From contig NZ_JACIFP010000001.1 in NCBI RefSeq assembly GCF_014197435.1, positions 4,792,908 through 4,856,907 on the forward strand: a stretch of 64,000 bases of DNA. The letters run 5' to 3'. How positions within the stretch are numbered: position 1 is the stretch's first letter; each line of letters opens with the position of its first letter. Below are positions 53,477 to 61,602 of this stretch, one piece after another. This DNA is from Gordonia humi. GTDB lineage: Bacteria > Actinomycetota > Actinomycetes > Mycobacteriales > Mycobacteriaceae. The notes beneath the pieces were generated by a model that was not told the origin of the DNA, searched no databases, and was given only the letters and a program-made list of their open reading frames with translations. The position numbers were made by a program, and so were the translations under genes.

Positions 53477-54943
53477 TCAGACGTCGATCTTGACGTTGAT
53501 CTGCTTGGTCTGGGTGAAGCCGGCGATCATGCCCTCGAGCGAGACCTCGCGGCCGCTGCCCGAGTCCTTCATGCCGCCGTACGACTGGCCGACCACCTGG
53601 CCGCCGCCCTGGTTGACCTGGACCCAACCCGCCTCGATGCGATGCGCCGCGCTGAGTGCCTGGTTGATGTCGTTGCTCCACACGTAGGCGGCGAGACCGT
53701 ACGAGGTGTCGTTCGCCATCGCGATGACCTCGTCGAGGTCGGTCCACGGAATCGACACGACGACCGGGCCGAAGATCTCCTCGCGGGCCAGCCGGAACTC
53801 GTTGTTGCCGCCGGTGAAGAGGGTCGGCACGTGGAAGTTGCCGCCCGCCAGCGGTCCCTCGGTCGGGGGCAGACCGCCGGTGGCGACCGTCAGGCCCGCG
53901 TCGTTGACGCCTTCCTCGATGTACTCCTGGATGCCCTTGTACTGCGACTCGTTGATGACGGCGCCGATGTCGGAGGCCTCATCGGTCGGGTCGCCGACGA
54001 CCATCGACGCGAACTTGGCGGCCAGACGCTCGTTGACCTCGTCCTCGACGTCGCGGTGCACGAACAGGCGGGTGCCGGCCGTGCAGCTCTGCCCCTGGCG
54101 GTGGATGCGCGAGGACATCAGCAGACCGTCGATCAGCTTGTCGGTGACCTGCCCCGGGAACACGATCGACGGGTTCTTGCCGCCGAGCTCGAGCGAGACG
54201 TGCGCGAGGCGCTCACCGGCGTCGCGGGCGATGCCGCGGCCGACCTCGGTGGAGCCGGTGAACGACACCTTGTCGACGCCCTTGTGATCGACGAGCATCT
54301 GGCCCGCGGTACGCCCGCCGCCGGTCAGCACGTTGAGGAGACCCGCAGGCAGGTACTCGTTGCAGATCTCGGCGAGCATGATGATCGACAGCGGAGCATC
54401 CTCGGCGGCCTTCAGAATCACCGCATTGCCCGCGGCGATCGCGGCCGGGACCTTGAAGCCCGCGATCATCAGCGGCGAGTTCCACGGCAGGATGCCCGCG
54501 ACGACGCCGAGCGGCTCCTGCCGGGTGTACTGCAGCTGATCCGCACCGGCGGGCAGGGTGTTGCCCTTGACTTCCCCTGCGACGCCGCCGAAGTAGCGGA
54601 ACAACGACGCGAGGGTCGCGACTTCGGGGCGGGCCTGGGTGCGCAGCGCGTTACCGGTGTCCTGCGCGGTGATCAGCGCGAGGTCCTCGGCGCGCTCGTC
54701 GATCGCGTCGGCGATCTTGAGGAGAGCCCGCGCGCGGACGGTGAAGTGCACGTCGCGCCATGCTTCGAAGGCGCGGCGGGATGAGGCGACAGCGCGGTCG
54801 ACGTCCTCCTGACCTGCGCGGGGCACCCGGGCGATGACCTCGCCGCGGCGCGCGGGATTGGTGATGTCGCGCCACTCTCCGGTGCTCGACTCGGCCCATT
54901 CGCCGTCGATCAGCATCAGTTTGGTGGGGGTGTCGGTAGTCAT
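53477..54943 (-). CDS. NAD(P)+-dependent aldehyde dehydrogenase
   Basis: The 488-residue ALDH superfamily enzyme has PWNSPLMIAGFKVPAAIAAG, VSFTGSTEVGRGIA, the general base Glu in LELGGKNP and the nucleophilic Cys in HRQGQSCTAGTR. Its length and lack of CoA-type features argue against methylmalonate-semialdehyde dehydrogenase, in spite of the neighbouring 3-hydroxyisobutyrate-type dehydrogenase gene. The substrate is probably a semialdehyde or aromatic/aliphatic aldehyde of the same pathway. Confidence 0.92.
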   Translation of the reverse strand: MTTDTPTKLMLIDGEWAESSTGEWRDITNPARRGEVIARVPRAGQEDVDRAVASSRRAFEAWRDVHFTVRARALLKIADAIDERAEDLALITAQDTGNALRTQARPEVATLASLFRYFGGVAGEVKGNTLPAGADQLQYTRQEPLGVVAGILPWNSPLMIAGFKVPAAIAAGNAVILKAAEDAPLSIIMLAEICNEYLPAGLLNVLTGGGRTAGQMLVDHKGVDKVSFTGSTEVGRGIARDAGERLAHVSLELGGKNPSIVFPGQVTDKLIDGLLMSSRIHRQGQSCTAGTRLFVHRDVEDEVNERLAAKFASMVVGDPTDEASDIGAVINESQYKGIQEYIEEGVNDAGLTVATGGLPPTEGPLAGGNFHVPTLFTGGNNEFRLAREEIFGPVVVSIPWTDLDEVIAMANDTSYGLAAYVWSNDINQALSAAHRIEAGWVQVNQGGGQVVGQSYGGMKDSGSGREVSLEGMIAGFTQTKQINVKIDV

Positions 54944-55027
54944 ATCTGGCCTTTCTAGATGGGAGAAAACATGCTCGCCACGACAGGTGCGTCGGCGGGC
55001 GAGATCGTGCGAGCGATCAGGTCCGTG

Positions 55028-55924
55028 TCATCGGTCGACGTGGTCCCGGATCGAGGTGATCAGCGACGAGCAGTCCAGCAGCGCATTGCCCGCCTCTTTG
55101 TGCTCGGTGAACTGACGTAGCACGGTCTGACCGGTCTGGAGGGGAGTCCCGGTCGCCTGACCTGCCGAGACGGCCAGGTTGAGATCCTTGACCAGCAGTG
55201 CGGTCGTGAACCCCGGGGCGAAATCGCGGTTGCTCGCCGCCGTCTCCACCACTCCGGGGATCGGATACCAGTTCCGCAGGGCCCAGTTGTCACCGGAGGA
55301 ACGCGACACCATGTCGAACAGTGCCGAGGTGTCGAGTCCGAGTCGTTCGGCGAGGACGACGCCTTCACATGTGGCGGCCAGGCAGGCCCCGACGATCATG
55401 TTGTTGACGATCTTGACCGCCTGGCCGCTGCCCGCACCACCGATCAGTCCGACGTGGCCGCCGTAGCCCTCGAGCACCGGACGGGCCACCTCGAAGTCGG
55501 CCGCGTCGCCGCCGACCATCACCGCCAGCGTTCCGGCCTGCGCTCCGGCGACACCCCCCGACACCGGCGCGTCCAGGAATGCGACGCCGCGGCGCTTCGC
55601 CTCGTCGTGGAGGTCCCGGGTCTGCACGACGTCGACCGTGGACGAGTCGATCGCCACCGCACCGTCGCGCATGAGTGCGAAGACGCCGTCCTCCCCGGTC
55701 AGCACGGCCGCCACGAGGTCGCCCGTCGGGAGCATCGTGAACACGAAGGCCGAATCCGGCACGCTCTCGGCGGCCGAGTCGTGCATCACGATGCCCGCGG
55801 CGGCGGCCGCCGCCGCCATCTCCGGATCGATCTCGACGCCGTGCACTTCATGACCGGCGCGCACCAGATTCGTCGCCATCGGCAGGCCCATCTGGCCGAG
55901 ACCGATCCACGTGATGACTGACAT
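55028..55924 (-). CDS. mmsB: 3-hydroxyisobutyrate dehydrogenase family protein
   Basis: The 298-residue beta-hydroxyacid dehydrogenase has the Rossmann motif WIGLGQMGLPMATNLVRAGH, the substrate motif FLDAPVSGGVAGAQAGTL, and the catalytic Lys in GSGQAVKIVNNMI. It oxidises a 3-hydroxy acid to a semialdehyde with NAD(P)+. The neighbouring aldehyde dehydrogenase could act on the product. GAGGAG precedes the ATG at 55924; the frame is open upstream, but into the regulatory region. It is divergent from a LysR gene. Other members of the family (tartronate semialdehyde or 6-phosphogluconate types) cannot be excluded. Confidence 0.88.
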   Translation of the reverse strand: MSVITWIGLGQMGLPMATNLVRAGHEVHGVEIDPEMAAAAAAAGIVMHDSAAESVPDSAFVFTMLPTGDLVAAVLTGEDGVFALMRDGAVAIDSSTVDVVQTRDLHDEAKRRGVAFLDAPVSGGVAGAQAGTLAVMVGGDAADFEVARPVLEGYGGHVGLIGGAGSGQAVKIVNNMIVGACLAATCEGVVLAERLGLDTSALFDMVSRSSGDNWALRNWYPIPGVVETAASNRDFAPGFTTALLVKDLNLAVSAGQATGTPLQTGQTVLRQFTEHKEAGNALLDCSSLITSIRDHVDR

Positions 55925-55992
55925 TGGCAATCTCCTCTGTTGACCGATGACGTGAGGCAAGTCTTCGTCGACTACGAGAATGGCCCAACGCA

Positions 55993-56037
55993 TACATGCA
56001 AACAAGCAACGAGTTGGAAACCCGTACATGCTAAATT
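55993..56037. promoter_or_regulatory. LysR-type binding region between mmsB and LysR gene
   Basis: TACATGC occurs at 55993-55999 and 56025-56031, 32 bp apart, about three helical turns. TAAATT (56032-56037) is a fitting -10 box for the LysR gene. The region is AT-rich against the surroundings. The layout fits autoregulation plus control of the divergent catabolic genes. Confidence 0.5.
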
Positions 56038-56063
56038 GCAAAACTAAAGGTGAGAGCCTGGCA

Positions 56064-56996
56064 ATGACGAGTGGAAAGGCCGTGATGGACGCTCAATCGG
56101 TGCTCCGAAACCTCAAGACCGACGACCTCCGTTATCTCCTCGCCGTGGCCAACACCGGTCGGATCGGCGCCGCGGCCGACCATCTGAGCGTCGATGCGAG
56201 CACGGTCTCACGCCGACTGCGCGCGCTGGAGAAGGTACTCGGCACGAGGGTGATCACCCGGTCGTCGGACGGCTGGGAGCTGACCGAGTTCGGTGGATCC
56301 ATCGTCGAACGCGCCCGCCCGATCGAAGAGGCGCTCGAAAGCGTGGCCCGAGCGGTCGGAGGCGAGTCCGGGGACTCGGTCCGCGGCGACTTCCGACTGA
56401 CCGCGCCGGACGGGTTCGCCACGGTGTTCGCGGTCCCGGCGCTGCAGAAGCTGCGCACGCAGCACCCCGGACTGAATGTCGAACTGTTGACCGCGACCCG
56501 CCAGCTGAACCTTCATCAGGCCGGCTTCGATCTCGCGGTCGCGGTCGGCACCCCGATAACCAAGCGGCTCTTCACCGAAGCGCTCACGCAGTACCGTCTG
56601 TCGTTCTACGCGACCGACGAGTACCTCGAACGCAACGGAACGCCGGCCACCCTGGACGAGCTGAGCGGACACACCATCGCGTTCTACGTCGAGTCGCTCC
56701 TGCAAGTCGGTGACCTCGACTTCAGTCATTACGCGCCGGGCGTCGACGTCCGTTTCGCGTCGACGAACATCTTCGCCCAGCTCGAGGCCGCGGTCTCCAG
56801 TGCGGCGATCGCCCTGATCCCTCGGTTCATGGCCCTGCGATCACCCGACCTCCGCGAGTTGGACCACCTCCGCCCGTCCACGCCGTTGAGGTATGTGCTC
56901 GCGACCCGACGCGAGTCGCTCGCGCGCCCGGCGGTGAAGGCCGTCCGAGACGCGCTGGCGCGCGAGGTCGCAGTTCGCCGACACGAACTGCTCTGA
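56064..56996 (+). CDS. LysR family transcriptional regulator
   Basis: The regulator has 310 residues from the chosen ATG. Its N-terminal helix-turn-helix spans DDLRYLLAVANTGRIGAAADHLSVDASTVSRRLRALEKVLG (about 16-56, positions only approximate), followed by a substrate-binding domain. The start is set behind a -10 box (56032-56037) and AAAGGTGAG; the open frame upstream to 55980 lies in the control region. It probably regulates the divergent mmsB-aldehyde dehydrogenase-oxidoreductase genes. The stop codon falls inside a tandem duplication. Confidence 0.9.
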   Translation: MTSGKAVMDAQSVLRNLKTDDLRYLLAVANTGRIGAAADHLSVDASTVSRRLRALEKVLGTRVITRSSDGWELTEFGGSIVERARPIEEALESVARAVGGESGDSVRGDFRLTAPDGFATVFAVPALQKLRTQHPGLNVELLTATRQLNLHQAGFDLAVAVGTPITKRLFTEALTQYRLSFYATDEYLERNGTPATLDELSGHTIAFYVESLLQVGDLDFSHYAPGVDVRFASTNIFAQLEAAVSSAAIALIPRFMALRSPDLRELDHLRPSTPLRYVLATRRESLARPAVKAVRDALAREVAVRRHELL

Positions 56997-57016
56997 GCCG
57001 ACACGAACTGCTCTGA
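56977..57016. repeat. Perfect 20-bp tandem duplication at the LysR stop codon
   Basis: GCCGACACGAACTGCTCTGA is present twice without any change; the first copy ends exactly with the TGA stop codon of the LysR gene. The exactness suggests a recent slippage event. Confidence 0.9.
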
Positions 57017-57092
57017 CTCGGACCTGCGGTTCTGCACACCCGAATCCCTCACCGCCGTTCGCACATGCGCGTCTGCGATCTGCCGGGGCGGG

Positions 57093-58247
57093 TCAGCCCT
57101 CGCTGCTCAATCCGCGCAGTTCGGCGATGACCTCGTCGTTGTGCGCGCCGAGATCCGGCGGCGCGATGCGCGCGGTGGCGACCTCGCCGTCGATGTGCCA
57201 CGGCGAGTTCGGCGACTTCAGCTCGCCCAGACGCGGATGCTCGGCGGTGAGGACCATCTGGCGTGCGAGCAGCGCCGGGTCGGTGAGCACCTGGCCGATC
57301 GGTGCGATGGCGCCCGCCGGAACACCCGCCTTGTCGGCGGCGGCGAGGAGTTCGTCGGTGGTGACGTTCCGCAATGCGCCCTCCAGTGCGGTCTTGAGCT
57401 CAACCGAGTTGGCCACCCGCTTGCCGTTGTCGACGAACCGTGGGTCGGTCAAGAGCTCCGGCGCGCCGATCGCCTCGCACAGACCCGTCCACTGGCGCTC
57501 GTTGCCGACGGAGATGTTGGCGGATCCGTCACTGGTCGCGAAGGTGCCGTACGGCGCCAGCGACGCGTGCTGGTTGCCGCGACGACTGGGCGACTCGCCC
57601 GTCGCGAAGAAGGCGCCGGCCTGGTAGGTGAGCATCGAGACCAGCGAGTCCTGCATCGCCAGGTCGATGTGGGCGCCCTCGCCGGTCTGCGCGCGGCGCA
57701 GCAGCGCGGCGAGAACCGCCTGGGTGGCGAACATGCCGGACGAGATGTCGGCGATCGGCAGACCGCTCTTGGTCGGCTCGCCGTCGGCGGTGCCGGTGAT
57801 GCTCATCCAGCCGGACGTGCCCTGCACCACCTGGTCGTATCCCGGGCGCTGCGACTCCTGACCGAAACCGGAGATCGAGCAGTACACGACGTTCGGGTTG
57901 GTCGCACGCACCGCGTCGACGCCGAGTCCCAGCCGCTCCGCCGTGCCCGGACGCCAGTTCTCGACGACGACGTCGGCGTGCCGCGCGAGCCGCTGGGCGA
58001 TCTCACGGTCGTCCTCGGACTTCAGATCGAGGGCCAGACTGCGCTTGTTCCGGTTCACCGACAGGTAGTACGCGGCGGTGTCACCGACCCACGGCGGACC
58101 CCAACGACGCGAGTCGTCGCCGCTGCCCGCGCGCTCCACCTTGACGACGTCGGCGCCGTAGTCGGCGAGGAGCATCGTGCAGAACGGCCCGGACAGTGCC
58201 TGTGAGAAGTCGGCGACACGAATGCCCTCGAGAGGAAGCGTCCCCAT
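57093..58247 (-). CDS. CoA transferase family III (CaiB/BaiF)
   Basis: The 384-residue enzyme transfers CoA between an acyl-CoA and a carboxylic acid. Family motifs are IRVADFSQALSGPFCTMLLADYGADVVKVE at the start (positions about 9-38), NRNKRSLALDLK, and the catalytic Asp in HIDLAMQDSLVSML. It is preceded by TAGGAG. It stands between LysR and IclR regulators, with a palindrome in the gap to IclR. Substrates are unknown; activation of the acid degraded by the neighbouring dehydrogenases is possible. Confidence 0.92.
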   Translation of the reverse strand: MGTLPLEGIRVADFSQALSGPFCTMLLADYGADVVKVERAGSGDDSRRWGPPWVGDTAAYYLSVNRNKRSLALDLKSEDDREIAQRLARHADVVVENWRPGTAERLGLGVDAVRATNPNVVYCSISGFGQESQRPGYDQVVQGTSGWMSITGTADGEPTKSGLPIADISSGMFATQAVLAALLRRAQTGEGAHIDLAMQDSLVSMLTYQAGAFFATGESPSRRGNQHASLAPYGTFATSDGSANISVGNERQWTGLCEAIGAPELLTDPRFVDNGKRVANSVELKTALEGALRNVTTDELLAAADKAGVPAGAIAPIGQVLTDPALLARQMVLTAEHPRLGELKSPNSPWHIDGEVATARIAPPDLGAHNDEVIAELRGLSSEG

Positions 58248-58265
58248 GGCGATCTCCTAGTCTGA

Positions 58266-58282
58266 TACCTCGAACTGAGGTA
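58266..58282. promoter_or_regulatory. 17-bp palindrome upstream of CoA transferase gene
   Basis: TACCTC-N5-GAGGTA is a 6-bp inverted repeat 19 bp from the CoA transferase start and facing the IclR gene. Size and place fit an IclR-type operator. A TATATT box at 58322-58327 could be the IclR promoter. Confidence 0.5.
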
Positions 58283-58432
58283 CAAGTTTCATTATTCGGC
58301 ACAACTTCTGGACTGGTGCCGTATATTGGACTATTTCAGGGTAGGTAAGGACTGTCAGGCCGTCAACGGAATCGCCGAATCCTCACGCCGGGCGGCGAAT
58401 TCGACGATCGGTCGCGGAACGAGGAGACGACG

Positions 58433-59176
58433 ATGCAGCAGACGGTCGTGACCGCATTGCGCGTGCTCGACGAGGTCGCCAAACATCAGCCCGCCGGCGT
58501 CAGCGATCTCGCGGCGCGGATGGACATGAGCAAGAGCACGATGCAGCGGACGCTGCGCGCCCTCGAAGCGGCGGGGTGGATCCGACCGGCGGGCGGCCGT
58601 AACGACGGATGGGTCCTCACCGCCAAACCGATCGACTTGTCGCGGTACGTCGCGGCCGACACGGGCCTGCGCAGGCACACCCGTTCGGCGATGGCTGCCC
58701 TGCGCGACGAGACGGGCGAGTCCGTGCACCTGGCCGTCCGGGAGGGCACCGAGGTCGTGGTCGTCGAGGTGGAGGAGTCGTCCAGCCCGGTGCGCATCTA
58801 CTGGCCGGCGGGCACGCGGTCGGCGTGCCACGCCTCCGCCAACGGGAAGGCGATACTCTCCCGCCTGCCACCCGATGAGGTCGACGATCTCCTCACCGAC
58901 GACCTGCCCGGCTTCACTCCGCTGACGATCACCGCGCGGGCGGCGCTGCTCGACGAATTGAGCCTCGTGCGCGAGCGCGGGTTCGCCGTCGCGGAGGGCG
59001 AACTGCGCGACGACATCGCCTCGGTCGCGTCGCCGATCCTCGGCAAGGCGGGCGCACCGCTCGGATCGATCTCGGTCTTCCTCCCCCGCCATCGGCTCGC
59101 CGACGGCGACGTCGACAGGTTGGGGCGCGCCACTCGCATCGCTGCGACGACGATCACCGAGAGTCTGCGGGCGTGA
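58433..59176 (+). CDS. IclR family transcriptional regulator
   Basis: The 247-residue regulator has an N-terminal winged helix (VLDEVAKHQPAGVSDLAARM, MDMSKSTMQRTLRALEAAGWI) and the C-terminal effector domain with SACHASANGKAILSRLPPDE and ELRDDIASVASPILGKAGAP. A GAGGAG site precedes the ATG. It is divergent from the CoA transferase gene and is likely to control it. Its last 23 bp overlap the end of the convergent acyltransferase gene. Confidence 0.92.
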   Translation: MQQTVVTALRVLDEVAKHQPAGVSDLAARMDMSKSTMQRTLRALEAAGWIRPAGGRNDGWVLTAKPIDLSRYVAADTGLRRHTRSAMAALRDETGESVHLAVREGTEVVVVEVEESSSPVRIYWPAGTRSACHASANGKAILSRLPPDEVDDLLTDDLPGFTPLTITARAALLDELSLVRERGFAVAEGELRDDIASVASPILGKAGAPLGSISVFLPRHRLADGDVDRLGRATRIAATTITESLRA

Positions 59177-60353
59177 GGTCGTCGGACCGTCGCCGGTCGG
59201 CGCGGCGCGTCTCCCGTCGCTTCAGCGCACGACGGCATGGTTCTTCGACGAACGTGTAGCTCGCCGCCGAGACGCCGACGGTGACGATCACGGTCAGCAC
59301 CCAGACGCCGACGAACCGGCCGTCGAACGCGGGGATCCCGAACAGGCCGAAGACGACCGTCAGCACCGCGACATGCCAGATGAAGATGCCGTACGACCAC
59401 CGTCCCAGAGCCGCCATGATCGCGGAGTCGAGAAGGCGAAACGGGCCGTCGCGCAGGACGAGAGGGGCCAGGATCGCATAGGCGCCGACAGCGCCGAGAA
59501 ACATCTTCGCGGCGTACTGCGGGTCGCTCATGGGAGCCAGTCCCACCGGACCCGCCAGCGGAGTGCACGCGAGGCCGTAGGCGATCACCAGAACGGCCAA
59601 CATCAGCGGTCGATTGGTCGACCATCGGATCACCCGCGACGGTTCGGCGACGCGCCCGGCCTCGACCGCGGCGACGATCTCGGCCAGCACCAGACCGGCG
59701 GCGAACCACGGCAGATGCCCGAACACCCAGTTCTGGCCTTCCACTCCGTCGGGGAGCGGCAGCAGCTCCGCGACCCATGCCCAGCCGAGACTGAGCGCGC
59801 TGACGCCGAGAATCACCGGGATCCGATGCCGGGCGCGCGCGCCGCGCACCGCGCTCAGCACGTAGCCGATGAGCGGAAGCAGCAGGTAGAACGCGACTTC
59901 GACGGACAGGCTCCACATCTGCGTGAGACCGGGCGCCAGGGTGAGCGGCACGAACACCTGCGTCAGCGTCAGGTTGGCGATCCAGACGGTCGGCGACGCG
60001 TCGCGCGCCTGCGGCAGCAGGGCCAGGACCGCCACGACCACGATCGCGTAGGCGGGCCAGATCCGGACGAAGCGGTGACGGAAGTAGCGACGGACGCCCG
60101 GTGGATCGCCCTGCCCGCGTGCCGCGCTCGCGTACGGACGCCACAGCAGGAATCCGCTCAACGCGAAGAAGAGCGCGACGGCCAGATCGAGCCTCCCCAG
60201 AACCGGACCGATCACCGGCCAGTGCAGGGATCGCGTCTGGAACGCCACGTGCGTGGTGAGGACGCCCAGGGCGGCGACCGCGCGCATCCCCTCGAGCTGC
60301 GGATAGAACCGCCGGGGCGGCGGTGTCGCAGTCGTCGTGTCCTGGCCCGTCAT
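59154..60353 (-). CDS. Acyltransferase family 3 (OafA/YrhL-like) membrane protein
   Basis: The 399-residue protein has about ten membrane helices. The family signature is RFYPQLEGMRAVAALGVLTTH with the catalytic His, plus FFALSGFLLWRPY and MWSLSVEVAFYLLLP. It O-acylates an envelope polysaccharide or lipid. The ATG at 60353 is chosen; an in-frame ATG further upstream would add residues without family similarity. It is convergent with IclR and close to other envelope genes. Confidence 0.9.
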   Translation of the reverse strand: MTGQDTTTATPPPRRFYPQLEGMRAVAALGVLTTHVAFQTRSLHWPVIGPVLGRLDLAVALFFALSGFLLWRPYASAARGQGDPPGVRRYFRHRFVRIWPAYAIVVVAVLALLPQARDASPTVWIANLTLTQVFVPLTLAPGLTQMWSLSVEVAFYLLLPLIGYVLSAVRGARARHRIPVILGVSALSLGWAWVAELLPLPDGVEGQNWVFGHLPWFAAGLVLAEIVAAVEAGRVAEPSRVIRWSTNRPLMLAVLVIAYGLACTPLAGPVGLAPMSDPQYAAKMFLGAVGAYAILAPLVLRDGPFRLLDSAIMAALGRWSYGIFIWHVAVLTVVFGLFGIPAFDGRFVGVWVLTVIVTVGVSAASYTFVEEPCRRALKRRETRRADRRRSDDLTPADSR

Positions 60354-60467
60354 AACGGCGTCCAATGTACTCACCGCGGCCGCGCCGTCTGCACCGAAAC
60401 GAATCGGGTGCTCCCGACGAGACACCGTGCCGGAGAAGTGCCGGATTCGTCTCGCACCCTCTGCCGA

Positions 60468-60473
60468 TAAAGT
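60468..60473 (+). promoter_or_regulatory. -10 box of leaderless DUF3068 promoter
   Basis: TAAAGT fits TANNNT and ends 7 nt before the DUF3068 ATG; no ribosome site is present. Confidence 0.6.
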
Positions 60474-60480
60474 CGACGGC

Positions 60481-61602
60481 ATGGCCGAGACCCCCTCACC
60501 GCGTCTGCGCGCACGCGATCTGCTGGCGCCGACCGCGTTCTTTCTCGGGGCCTTGCTGATCGCGGCGGCGATCGCGGTCGGCCCGGTGATCGGTTCGGGG
60601 CTCAAGAAGATCCCCCTCGACGTCGATCAGACCTGGGTCGCCGACGGCTCGGACGGATCGCGGGTGCTCGACAGGTGTTCGATCGACAGCCCGCACGCAC
60701 GGGTCCTGCCCGCACAGGTGCAGCAGCGGCGCCGCATCGTCGTGGTGCGCCCCGCCGACTCCGACCTGGTGACGTTGCAGGCGGGGACCTCGCTGGGAGT
60801 GAGCGAGTATCAGGTGGACGGCGCCTCGGTCGACGCCGAGAAGGTCTGCGCGGAGGAGACCCTCTCCGCGGTCATCGACCGCGTGAGCATCGACCGCCGC
60901 AGCGCGCTGCCGACCGGCAGCCCCTCGGAGATCCAGTACGACGACAAGAAGGGAGCGGTGCAGCTGCCCGACCGGACCGGGTACACCTACCTGCTGCCGT
61001 TCGAGTTCGCCGACTCCGACGCCTCCTATTTCGACGTCGTGAGCCGATCCGCGGTCCCGTTGAAGAACGCGGGCACCGAGACCGTCGCAGGCCGAGACAC
61101 CGTGCATTTCACGGCCGCCGTCGACGATGCCGACCTGTCGCGCTACGACTCCCGCGCCGTGCTCACTCGTCCCGCCTCGTGGTTCGGAACGTTCCCGGGG
61201 GTGCGCCCCGACGACGAGCTGACGGCGACGCTGCACTACAGCGCCGCACGCGACCTCTACGTCGACGAGACCACCGGAGTCGTGATCGACGAGCGGGTCC
61301 GGCTCGTCGAGGAGTACCGCTTCGCGCCCGACGTCGCCGCACGCTCGCCCGAGCTCGCCGACTTCCGACTCACCAACGTCGACACGACGCTGCGCGGCGA
61401 CCGGCAGAGTCTCACCGACGCCGCCGCTGCCGCGTCGTCACGCGACTGGCCGGTCACCGCGACGACGGTCATCGCGCCGATCGTGCTCGGGCTGATCGGG
61501 GTCGCGGCGCTCACGGTCGGCGTGGCGGTGACCCTGCGCGATCGACGGCGCGGGCTACCCGACGGCTCTCATCCAGGCCCAGGTGCCGATCACCGCGGCT
61601 GA
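60481..61602 (+). CDS. DUF3068 family membrane protein (PorA-like)
   Basis: The 373-residue protein has membrane helices at both ends (about 17-38 and 323-350) and a large extracellular middle part. That layout is typical of DUF3068 proteins, which occur mainly in mycolic-acid bacteria and related actinobacteria. Function unknown; a cell-envelope role is inferred from its neighbours. The start follows a -10 box after 7 nt. The last 48 bp overlap the end of the convergent flippase gene. Confidence 0.85.
   Translation: MAETPSPRLRARDLLAPTAFFLGALLIAAAIAVGPVIGSGLKKIPLDVDQTWVADGSDGSRVLDRCSIDSPHARVLPAQVQQRRRIVVVRPADSDLVTLQAGTSLGVSEYQVDGASVDAEKVCAEETLSAVIDRVSIDRRSALPTGSPSEIQYDDKKGAVQLPDRTGYTYLLPFEFADSDASYFDVVSRSAVPLKNAGTETVAGRDTVHFTAAVDDADLSRYDSRAVLTRPASWFGTFPGVRPDDELTATLHYSAARDLYVDETTGVVIDERVRLVEEYRFAPDVAARSPELADFRLTNVDTTLRGDRQSLTDAAAAASSRDWPVTATTVIAPIVLGLIGVAALTVGVAVTLRDRRRGLPDGSHPGPGADHRG

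Noticed and set aside
49586..54784. A 1732-codon open frame running through aftD and on across the minus-strand oxidoreductase and dehydrogenase genes
   Set aside because: It is out of frame with AftD and antisense to two clear enzymes, has an extreme Arg content and lacks any domain; it is a compositional artefact.
52481..58247. Complete valine degradation cluster
   Set aside because: A 3-hydroxyisobutyrate-type dehydrogenase is present, but the aldehyde dehydrogenase is not clearly MmsA, and no acyl-CoA dehydrogenase, enoyl-CoA hydratase or hydrolase of that pathway is linked.
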